Assembly: GCA_011947345.1 (NCBI GenBank)
Contig: JAAVTG010000023.1
Span: forward strand, 682,001 to 746,000
Length of the DNA stretch: 64,000 nt
Direction of reading: 5' to 3'
Source: Phytophthora quininea
Taxonomy: Eukaryota; Oomycota; Peronosporomycetes; Peronosporales; Peronosporaceae
Below are positions 56,356 to 64,000 of the stretch, piece by piece. A model generated the notes under the pieces. It was given only the letters and a program-made list of their open reading frames with translations. It did not search any database and was not told the DNA's origin. How positions within the stretch are numbered: position 1 is the first letter of the stretch; every line of letters starts with the position of its first letter. The position numbers and the translations under genes are program-made.

Positions 56356-57842
56356 ATGGAGGCTTGCCATTCAACCGCCAGGGCAATGGCGGAACTGCGG
56401 CTGGAGACGCTGGCGCTGGCGCTGCAGACGACGGCGCTGCTGTGGCTCTGGTGGCGGCAATCACAGGACCAATATGACAGCAGTACACAGCTCCAGCGGA
56501 TTCAAGTAATGTTGGCTGCGAGCAACAAATACTGGCGATGCATCAATTGACAATTTTTGTTGCCTTTCCAGGAGCTAGAGGAAGACGCAGCCAAGAAGGA
56601 GAAAGCGCGTGTCGACGAGCGCAAAGGCCGAGTAGCGGCGGAAAAGGTTGGCGTCATGCTGGCTGAAAGTTGTTATATAGTCGCTGATGGAGGCTTTGAA
56701 GGAGCTGCGACGAGTGATGGAGGAGAAGCTGGACACCAGCAAGGGCTGCTTCGTGCAACCTGTAGGAACGGTGCAGTCGTGCTTCAAAGTGTGTTTAGGT
56801 ACTTGTTGGATGAGCGAGACGATGCCAAAGAATGGTGTTTCTAACGCTTTGATCGTTTGTAGGCACTCCACGACAGGGATCGCTGGCGCCATCGACCAGA
56901 GCCAAGATCGCCTTTCAGCGCAACATTTCGCCCGACACGTTGGTCGGGTTGGAGGATTTCAGCCACGTGTGGATTGTTTTCGTATTCCACCAAAACACGA
57001 ACGGCAAGAACGCACGAGCACACGAAGGACTCCGATCCGACAGTCATCGCCACACCTTTCGGGTGCGTAGTATCGCCTGCAGTGACTAGCCGGCAATACA
57101 TAACTGACAGCAAATTGTGACACCCATACTAGGCTAAGATTTCGCCACCGATGCTCAAGGAGCGGGTCGGCATCTTTTGCACTCGGTCTCCGCACCGACC
57201 AAACCCCATCGGTATCACGCTGGCAAAAATCGAGCGAGTGGACATGCGCAAGCGCACCGTATTTCTCTCTGGCATCGACTTGCTGGACGAGACGCCCATA
57301 CTCGACATTAAGCCGTATATCGCTGGTAAGTACACTAGTCTAAGAGCCGTACTCGCTTACATTGACGATCTGATCGCTGCTACCTTGTAGCGTACGACAG
57401 CTTACCGGATGCTCTAGCCGCAGACTGGGTGTCCACGCCTCAGCCTCCTATTGAGTTCGTGCCGAATAGATTAATATCGTTTCATTTCAGGGCATTTCTA
57501 ACGTTTGGCATGCCTTGCAGAATCGAATGGGACTCAGACGACTTGGTTGCCAAGGTTCATGCGCTGGCGCAGACGTCAGCGCACTATCGTAGCGCCCCGG
57601 AGTTTTTCGTAGCTGCCATCGAAGAAGTGCTGCAAGTAGACGTGCGTAGCAAGTACCAGACCAAGCGGTGGACCTCTCCCGACTACATCAACTACCAGAT
57701 CGTCGACAATGCGCGCGTGCAGTACCGGTTCGCGCTGTTGCCGCAGTCTGATGGCATGGACACTGCTCGTATCGAGATTTCGGCAGTCGAGAAGGTGGAG
57801 GAAGTCCCAGCAATGCAGCTTAAGACGACACCACTAGACTGA
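56356..57842 (+). CDS. TRMO: tRNA (adenine-N6)-methyltransferase TrmO/TRMO
   Basis: The TsaA-fold enzyme methylates N6 of t6A37 in tRNA for ACY codons. The catalytic domain holds KGCFVQPVGTVQSCFK, RQGSLAPSTRAKIAFQ, LEDFSHVWIVFVFHQN, TRSPHRPNPIGITLAKIERV and LDIKPYIA, as in eukaryotic TRMO. Introns: 56506-56571, 56799-56862, 57063-57132 and 57326-57390, all in phase. A 34-base stretch, 56647-56680, ends TATATAG and must be skipped; that is either an unusually short intron or a sequence error. The N-terminus (MEACHSTARAMAELR) has a hydrophobic helix, LALALQTTALLWLWW, not typical of human TRMO; it may direct the protein to a membrane or organelle. Confidence 0.87.
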
Positions 57843-57868
57843 AGGCCATTTCCTTGGATAAAATATCG

Positions 57869-57899
57869 TAGACGCTAGACGCTAGACGCCAGACGCCAA
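57869..57899. repeat. 7-bp tandem repeat (TAGACGC)n
   Basis: Four units, TAGACGC three times and CAGACGC once, directly after the TRMO stop codon. It is a small intergenic minisatellite with no known role. Confidence 0.8.
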
Positions 57900-58041
57900 C
57901 CAAATTGAAGGCAACTTCAACCCATGAACCTGTTATTGCGAATGTTGCCGAAGCTGAACCATAGATTGTCATAGCGAATCATCCAGAAGCCACTTTCCTT
58001 TTGGCGCCAAGCCAAGTCGAAGTTCTCGCTGGATTTCAGCC

Positions 58042-59077
58042 ATGACGAAGGCCACCACTACGACGGCCAAGTGCGTCGGGTACTACGTGGACGCGCGCGA
58101 CAAGAAGAAGCTGTGGGCCGAGGCCAAGGTCGTCAAGTGCAACCTCAAGACCAACAAGGTCTTCGTGCACTTCGTTGGCTGGGCCAAGAGCTTCGACATG
58201 TGGCTGGACCCCAAGACGATGGCGCCACACGGCAGCCACGCGCGTACGTCCGTCAATTGTGTATACAGTAACAATGCCAGTGTAATCTGACGACTACCTG
58301 CCTGGCTGCAGCCACCACCACCAAGGACAACAACGTGCTCAGTTGGGATGGCAACATGGCCCTCTTCGACGAAGTGCTGAACGCCAACCTCAACGACAAG
58401 CCAGTGGCCAAGCCAGAGAAGCCCAAATCCAAGACTGCAGCCAAGCAGAAGCCTTCAGCAACCAAGACCAAGCCGTCTGCAAAGAAGAAGCTTGACAAGA
58501 GCCGCAAAAGAAGGAGGTCAAGCAGAAAGATATCGAAAGCGACGCAAAGCAGCCGGCGGAGGAGCCATCATTGGGTATGGACGTCCCTGCGACGACCCCC
58601 AAGAGACGCAAGGCCAGTGACGGCACTGCGGCCAGGATCAGCTCCATCCGCGTGCCCAGTCCCAACGTATCGAGCACGCTGTCCGAATGGGACGACATCA
58701 ACTCCACGCTGGCCAAGGCCAAGGAGATTGACCGCAAGAGCAGCAGACACATGCACACAGAGACGCTCAAGTGGGAGAAGGAGCGGTTCCGTGCCACAAT
58801 GGCGCTCGAGGAGAAACGCTTGCATCTGGAAGAGAAGCGCGCGGTCCTGGAGGAGAAGCAGACGGATCTCGAGGAGAGACGTCTGGCATCCTCGGAGAGT
58901 GAAACGAACTTCCGCGTGCAGCTACTGGAGGCCCAGACCAAGAAAGAGCTCGTCCAAGCCCAGCGAGAGGACATCCTGCTCAAGCTGGACATGGTACGGA
59001 GCAGGAAGCGCCTCCGCGACGAAGGTGTGCCCGAGATCGAGATCAATTTGCTGTTCCCGCTCCGCCATGTGGGCTAA
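58042..59077 (+). CDS. Chromo-barrel (Tudor-knot) domain protein, copy 1
   Basis: Exon 1 (58042-58243) encodes a chromo-barrel-like domain: VGYYVDARDKKKLWAEAKVV then VHFVGWAKSFDMWLDP. Such domains bind methyl-lysine or RNA in chromatin complexes. A 68-bp phase-1 intron (58244-58311) precedes NVLSWDGNMALFDEVL and a Lys-rich linker; the C-terminus is a long coiled coil (KEIDRKSSRHMHTETLKWEK, then EEKRLHLEEKRAVLEEKQ). A frame break at 58506-58509 fits a missing A in A4. It is paralogous to the gene at 60081-61309. Confidence 0.75.
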
Positions 59078-59384
59078 TCACCGACTCGGGTTTCTTCGGC
59101 AAGTAGCGTCGCGACTGCACGTAACAATTAAGCAGTTCGTTCTTCATGACGAGCAACCGATGTTAGCAGAGGAATTGTTGCAAATCGTCATACAAACATC
59201 TAATCAGCTGCAACCGATCCGATTTTTCACGCTGCTTCTCGCCATCGTCGAGCTGGCGGTTCCTGACGCCATCAACGGGCTAGACCACGAGCTGGTCTCC
59301 ATCTCTTGCTACCTCATACCGCGTATTCTGAACAGTGCTGCATGCAGCGGGTGCATTCGAGTGCTGCGGCAGCGCCTCAGTTAA
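59067..59384 (+). CDS. Possible small hypothetical protein
   Basis: A 105-residue frame from ATG 59067, overlapping the previous stop by 11 bp. It is rich in Leu/Ile helices (LAEELLQIVIQTSNQLQPIR, FTLLLAIVELAVPDAI). No family recognised and no splice partners. It may be a genuine small gene, an extension of the neighbouring remnant or chance. Confidence 0.25.
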   Translation: MWANHRLGFLRQVASRLHVTIKQFVLHDEQPMLAEELLQIVIQTSNQLQPIRFFTLLLAIVELAVPDAINGLDHELVSISCYLIPRILNSAACSGCIRVLRQRLS

Positions 59385-59429
59385 TGAGTTGGGAGATAGA
59401 GCTTCTTCGAACGACATCCTTGGGCAGAT

Positions 59430-59946
59430 AAGAACGTCATTCGCGCGGCAGCTCTTGGGGATCAACCTGATGGCGTGAAGCTGATGGTGGACAAGTGTGA
59501 TGACAGAACGCTCGGTGCGTCTGGTGAGCGATCGCGACCAGAACAAGGTTGTGAAGGTTTTGCCACGACGAGATTTCAATACGCGGCGCACTTACACGTG
59601 CACTCAAACACTGAAGATTGCGGGGACTTTGGCATTGGCTATTCGAGATTGATCTCAGGCGCGGACTGGATGAAGAAACTGAGATTGTGGTGAACAAGTA
59701 CAGCGATTTTCGTGCAAGGGGTGCTCGGCATGAAGAAGCACGAGCATCGGCAAGAAGTTGTCATGATTCGAATGTCGGAAACTTGCGCGGCATACGCTTT
59801 CACGAGGCATTACGAATTCTGGGCAACACCAAGACAGAATTCAATGTCTTGCTGCGTTTTGAAGAAACGCCGACATTCGATGAAAAACCAGGTTCAATGA
59901 CCATAAGATGGCGTCGTCGCTGCAGAAGCGCGTTAAGCTCGACTGA
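59430..59946 (+). pseudogene. Degraded unidentified gene between the chromo-barrel paralogues
   Basis: Protein-like segments lie in three frames: QPDGVKLMVDKCDD near 59463, SVRLVSDRDQNKVVKVLPRR near 59515 with TQTLKIAGTLALAIR after it, and LRRGLDEETEIVVNKYSDF from about 59660 with FHEALRILGNTKTEFNVLL. Composition and amphipathic pattern look coding, but at least two frame changes and missing ends are needed. I do not recognise the family. Confidence 0.4.
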
Positions 59947-60080
59947 GGTACTAGTAGTTTGCAGTAGAATTGCCATCAAGAGTTGACCACTTCAACTTGT
60001 TCAACCTCCTTGCAACATAAAATATGCCATAGTGAGGTTGCCCAATTTTAGCACGTTTTCGCGCCGACGGAGAGCTTGTC

Positions 60081-61309
60081 ATGGCTGCGGCCATCCCACC
60101 CGCCACTTCCTCCAGCTCCGCTGCATCCACGTGAGTTCTGCAGCCATCACCTCCTTCTTGCCTTCCCTGAGTGTGCAGCTGACCGCCTGCTCGTGCTCCT
60201 CCTCGCACCCCAGTGGCTCCAAGCTCGAATCCCCATCAAAACCCACAATGCCGCCGTTACCTTCAGCTGCGACCTCTTCTCCGGCGAAGTCGGGCGGCAC
60301 AGCAGCATCCGAGACTGGACCGGCGCCTTCTCCCGAGGCTGACAAGACTGAGGATCAACCTGTGCAGACACCTGCAGCAAGAAAGCGGCGCTCTCGCGAC
60401 GCCCAGCCCAAGAAGAAGAAGAAAACCAAAGAGAAAGCGAAGTGCCTCAAGTTCTATGTCGACGCTCTGGACAAGAAGATGCTGTGGGCAGAGGCCAGGA
60501 TCATTCAGTGCAACCTCAACACGCAGAAGATCAAGGTGCACTTTGTGGGCTGGAGCAAGAACTATGACCTGTGGACGGACCCCATGTCCATTACGGCTCA
60601 TGGACGCTATGCGCGTAAGTGGGTTAGCTGCTGAAGATAAGTTGCAGTTCTTGTGAGACTGATCTGCGGTTTGTTGCTACTAGCTCCTACGATGAAAGGC
60701 CCCAAGGTGGAGAGCTGGGATGGAGACATGCACCTTTTTGAAGACATGCTCGGGACGATTGAAGAGGGCTCATTCACGCCAGCGCCAACCCCAGCAGAGC
60801 CAGAATCCCCAGTGAAGCTCGAGAAGAAGCGCAGTCATAAGAAGAAGACCTCTCCGAAAGAATCTGAGACTTCACGCCCGCCAGAAAAGGCTCCTAGTGA
60901 GAAACCCAAGCCTACCCGTTCATCAGCAAAGTCAAAAGCAAAAGTTATTGATGCCCCATGCGTTGAGAAGGTTGGCTCCAAGCGATCAGCGGATGCAGTG
61001 AAGCCCAAAACTGCGAATGGACGGAAGGACGACCGCCGAGATAAGAAGCGCCAGAAGCAAGAGGAAAAGCAGCAAGCCCCTGCAGGCAAGACAGCACTAA
61101 GGAAGCTCCGCTCTGCGAAGAAGAAGAGGCTGCTGACCCCTGAAGAGCTGCCGCTGTATCGCGAGCTAGAGCTGGAGGACGGTACTATGGTGGACTTCTC
61201 GGAACAGCGTGACAAGGCTCGAGTCGAGCGGGAAAGCATGCAAAGCTTTCTCAACAAGTGTGCGCAGATATGGAAGAAGCAGCTCAGCACTTGCGTATCA
61301 GTGCAGTGA
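60081..61309 (+). CDS. Chromo-barrel (Tudor-knot) domain protein, copy 2
   Basis: Exon 1 (60081-60130) gives MAAAIPPATSSSSAAS; intron 60131-60213 (83 bp); exon 2 has a Pro/Ser/Lys-rich stretch then the domain KFYVDALDKKMLWAEARII and VHFVGWSKNYDLWTDP. Intron 60615-60683 lies at the same phase-1 site as in copy 1, just after the domain. The last exon repeats the VESWDGDMHLFEDML block seen in copy 1 and has a Lys-rich tail ending with KCAQIWKKQ. Shared domain, intron site and downstream block show tandem duplication. No frame break. Confidence 0.78.
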
Positions 61310-61402
61310 AGTTTGCTAAGGCTGCTGAAGTAGTGAATGATGCAATATAATTCAAATGCAAGACAACGGAAAGTTGGGACACTACAAGATATTTTGGCTC
61401 AG

Positions 61403-62176
61403 CTAGATGGCTGCAACAATGATTGCTGCAGCGATGGTTACCAGCACAGAGGACGCTGGTAGTGGGACGGCTGCACTTGTCGTTCGAGTTGGCGTTGGGG
61501 TTGGAGATGAACTGCTGGAAGAACTGAGACTTCGAGACGACGAAGGTGCAGCTTGGATACTCAAATCTTCAGTCGGGGTCGGAGTTGGCGTTTGAGCTTC
61601 GTGGGTGCTACTGGAACCGGATGCGGCAGTGTTGCTACTCCCGACAGACCCAATGTCACCGACAGCAGCGCTATTAGCAGATCCCGCGTCCGTTGCGTTG
61701 ACGGTTTGGTGTTCGCTCGTCCCCGTGCTGCCACTGGTGCTGGAGATTGAATTGTTGGTTCCTAAAGTGGTGGTATTTGCGGCATCCTCGGCACCAACAG
61801 AGCTTAAGCGTCCGGTGGTGGTGCTTGAAATTGCGTCTGTGCTAGCACCGGCATTAGCGCTATAACTTGTTGGACCCGAACATTCGGCAAGTTTTTGAGC
61901 GTACACCGTCGCGTAGTTGGTGCTGTCGTAGAAGCAATCTGGAGAATTCTGGGCCATGTACGTCAGCCACGCCATGCACTCGGGCAGTGGGCACAGACGA
62001 CTCGTGTCCAGCGTGGTGATGTCCCCGTTCGCTGCCCGATAGCATGATTTCGCCGGCTCGACGTCTTGCTGGTGCAGCTTGTTCGAGAGCTGCTTCTGGT
62101 CTTGCGTGCAGAACTGTGTGGCACTGTGAACCCCAACAGCAACGAGCGCCGCAGTAAGTATCGTGATGGAGCGCAT
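61403..62176 (-). CDS. Elicitin-like protein with long Ser/Thr region and GPI-type tail
   Basis: Signal peptide MRSITILTAALVAVGVHS, then an elicitin-type domain with six cysteines (spacing 21-16-4-13-17). The following 150 residues are Ser/Thr/Ala-rich with TPTPTP repeats, likely heavily O-glycosylated. The C-terminus is hydrophobic (ASSVLVTIAAAIIVAA), fitting GPI attachment. The 4-13-17 cysteine core is identical in spacing to the two ELLs at 47.2-48.3 kb, but the second interval is five to six residues shorter. A single clean exon of 257 residues. Confidence 0.88.
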   Translation of the reverse strand: MRSITILTAALVAVGVHSATQFCTQDQKQLSNKLHQQDVEPAKSCYRAANGDITTLDTSRLCPLPECMAWLTYMAQNSPDCFYDSTNYATVYAQKLAECSGPTSYSANAGASTDAISSTTTGRLSSVGAEDAANTTTLGTNNSISSTSGSTGTSEHQTVNATDAGSANSAAVGDIGSVGSSNTAASGSSSTHEAQTPTPTPTEDLSIQAAPSSSRSLSSSSSSSPTPTPTRTTSAAVPLPASSVLVTIAAAIIVAAI

Positions 62177-62688
62177 GACTGGGATTTTCGGCGCTGTGAA
62201 GGCCTAGAAGACTTGACGAGTCTGGTCGAATTGAGAAATGAGCAAGGCTAACTTGTTCTTCCAGTCGTTCAAGTCCGTGCGACGGAGACTAATGCAAGTG
62301 CTTTGGTCGCTGGAAGACATTGCGGGTCACTCCACATTTTCCACCTGGCCAGAGTGTGTTGCCTGCAGCTCGAAAAGCTGAAACGCATGTGCAACAACTC
62401 TGTTGGGTCACTTCCCCACAAATGACTCGCGACTTTTTCCCAACACTTTTGAACCGCCGAAAACATGGACAACATTGGCATGTCGTTGGAGGAAGGCAAA
62501 ACAGGAGAGGAAAACACCGCAAGCCTTGCAGGTAGGCAAGCAAGCGTGGTAGCAGATTTTTATGTCTTTGAAGCAGACCATAGGAATTTTCTAGGAGAAA
62601 CTATCCAATCAGCGCGCTTTTTCATATTTCGCAAACAATTCAACGTGAACCAAGTCAACCGCACTTCGGAAGACGCTCGCCACTCGTG
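62177..62688. other. Divergent intergenic region, no gene seen
   Basis: 512 bp between the elicitin-like gene and the aminotransferase gene start codons. Small frames (for example 62320-62535) have no recognisable domain. Promoters of both genes should lie here. Confidence 0.45.
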
Positions 62689-64000
62689 ATGATGAACAAG
62701 CAAAGCGCTGTGGCGCTCGGCGTGACTGCCGGACTGGGCGTCGGCTATCTACTAGGCAAGGTGCAGCCGACTGCCCCTCGAGCTGCATGCGCCAGCAAAC
62801 CTGCGGAGCAGAAGGAGGAGCCTACCAACCTGGACGAGGTGGAGCGCCTCATCCGCACCAACATCCTGGAGCTCACGCCCTACCGCTGCGCCCGCGACGA
62901 CTACGACCAAGGCATGTTGCAACAACGCTATATGAAAACATTACACACTTCTAATATTCCATTTATGCTGCAGGAATTCTGCTGGATGCCAATGAGAACA
63001 GTCTGGGGCCACCTCTGACGGGCCACGAGCAGCTGCAAGCCATGGAGCTGGAGCGATACCCATGTCCATACCAGCCTGAGCTAAAGAAGCTCGTTACCGA
63101 CTTCAGGAACTCCACGTCGACCGAGAAGATCAGCCAGGCAAACACGTTCCTAGGTGTCGGCAGTGATGAGGCCATTGACTTGATCATCCGAGTGTCCTGT
63201 ACTCCACGTGTCGACAACATTCTCATCACCCCGCCGACGTACGGCATGTACAGTGTCTGTGCCAATATCCACGACGTGGATATTGTATCGGTGCCGCTGC
63301 AAATTGAAGCGCCCGCGGATAACCTCAAGGGACTGACCCCGGGCCACCTGCTGCCGTCCTTCCACATCGATCCGGAAGAGGTATCTCGCGGCAATGTTAT
63401 TGAGGGCTGGTAGATCGGTATGCTGACTTTTGGCTTGTTTGCGAACTAGATTCTGGACGCTGCTACTGCAAACACTAAGGTGATCTTCTTGTGTAGCCCG
63501 GGCAACCCCACGGCAAATGTGCTGCGTCTTCATGACGTCGAAACGATTTTGAACTCGCCGGTTGGTATCGCTGTTCAATGTGATAGTCATGTAGACCTTC
63601 TTTATCTAACTTGTACTGGGCAATGACAGAGATACAAGGGCTTCGTTGTGGTCGATGAGGCGTACATTGACTTTGCCGACACTCCCAGTCTGTGCACGTT
63701 GGTGAACAAGCACAAACGACTGATTGTGCTTCAAACGCTCTCGAAGGGCTTCGGTCTCGCTGGCATCCGCTTGGGTATCGCTTTTGGCGATCCTAAACTC
63801 ATTCAAGTGCTAAACAACGTGAAGGCCCCATACAATATCAGCAAGCTGACGACAGACGTCGCGCGCAAGGCTTTTCGAATCTAGATGAGCTCCGCAAGAA
63901 TATCAACCTTATCAAGGAGGTAAGAGACCAATCCTCGCCATGAGTGTCTTCTTTGAAAATGTTTCTAACCAGAGTGACATTGCTGTTGAACAGGAGAAAG
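62689..64000 (+). CDS. Histidinol-phosphate aminotransferase-like PLP enzyme, 3' truncated by window
   Basis: PLP-dependent enzyme of histidine synthesis (imidazole acetol-phosphate + Glu). Motifs: ILLDANENSLGPPLTGHE, ANTFLGVGSDEAIDLIIR, FLCSPGNPTANVLR, FVVVDEAYIDFAD and QTLSKGFGLAGIRLG (PLP-lysine in SKGFG). The N-terminus (ATG 62689) adds a hydrophobic helix, ALGVTAGLGVGYLLG, suggesting an organellar or membrane location. Introns: 62912-62973 with a GC donor (GCATGT...CTGCAG), 63381-63449, 63561-63629 and 63920-63993. A frame break at 63872-63875 (T4) restores reading into LDELRKNINLIKE. The last seven bases start a further exon that continues outside the window. Confidence 0.88.

Noticed and set aside
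57869..57899. Short direct repeats as a possible CRISPR array
   Set aside because: Units are 7 bp with no spacers; it is a eukaryotic minisatellite.
515..63880. Programmed ribosomal frameshifting as an explanation of the many frame breaks
   Set aside because: Breaks are at unrelated positions, lack a shared slippery site plus downstream structure, and mostly need one extra base in a plain homopolymer. Sequence error is simpler.
1..64000. tRNA or rRNA genes
   Set aside because: I saw no rRNA blocks and no tRNA cloverleaf I could support by eye. A tRNAscan-SE run would settle this; a hit would add a feature.

Overview
This window comes from the nuclear genome of an oomycete, most likely Phytophthora or a close relative. 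It holds elicitin-like secreted proteins, a decayed Crinkler (CRN) effector gene, cilium/flagellum genes of a zoospore-forming organism (BBS2, the axonemal dynein light chain p28) and densely packed eukaryotic housekeeping genes with short introns (about 57-85 bp, mostly GTRNGT...YAG). About 35 protein genes lie on both strands, often as divergent pairs sharing 50-700 bp promoters or as convergent pairs with stop codons 36-120 bp apart.

Layout. 0-2 kb: 3' end of an alanyl-tRNA editing protein (AARSD1-like) and a frameshifted membrane-anchored histidine acid phosphatase. 2.7-8.4 kb: COPII coat SEC31 and an unidentified membrane protein. 8.5-15 kb: BBS2, ITPase, a Cdc25/Acr2-type rhodanese phosphatase and a TopBP1-like multi-BRCT protein. 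15-31 kb: an MTA/SAH-deaminase-type amidohydrolase, an unidentified conserved protein, Golgi COG4, TTI1, protein phosphatase 5 and VPS50/syndetin. 31-32.5 kb: a PX-domain protein. 32.5-37 kb: a gene-poor island with an internally deleted EF-G pseudogene, a complete non-autonomous hAT-like transposon (terminal inverted repeats, target-site duplication, BED-finger remnant), the CRN pseudogene and an ankyrin remnant. 37-47 kb: an elongin-B-like protein, a histone deacetylase with an F-box-like N-terminus, dynein p28, histone H2B, a G-protein alpha subunit, a DOPA-dioxygenase-like protein, SRP receptor alpha and an ADAL-type adenosine deaminase. 47-48.4 kb: two tandem elicitin-like genes. 48.5-57.8 kb: a kinase with an N-terminal DIX-like domain, a large protein with repeated F-H/K-P motifs, two small membrane proteins and TRMO. 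58-61.3 kb: two tandem chromo-barrel paralogues around a degraded gene. 61.4-64 kb: a third elicitin-like gene and the 5' part of a histidinol-phosphate-aminotransferase-like gene that runs off the window.

Membrane traffic is heavily represented (SEC31, BBS2, COG4, VPS50, a PX protein, SRP receptor alpha), but I see no operon-like logic; these are separate genes in a compact genome. Elicitin-like proteins and the CRN remnant are the plant-interaction component.

Quality caveat. Roughly forty single-base reading-frame breaks occur in otherwise conserved genes, most repaired in principle by one extra base in a short homopolymer run. I read these as sequence errors rather than mass pseudogenisation. 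Only the EF-G fragment, the CRN, the ankyrin remnant and the 59.4 kb remnant show other decay (deletions, in-frame stops, loss of ends). Exon boundaries were placed by hand from splice motifs, reading phase and remembered family conservation; no alignment or database search was run.
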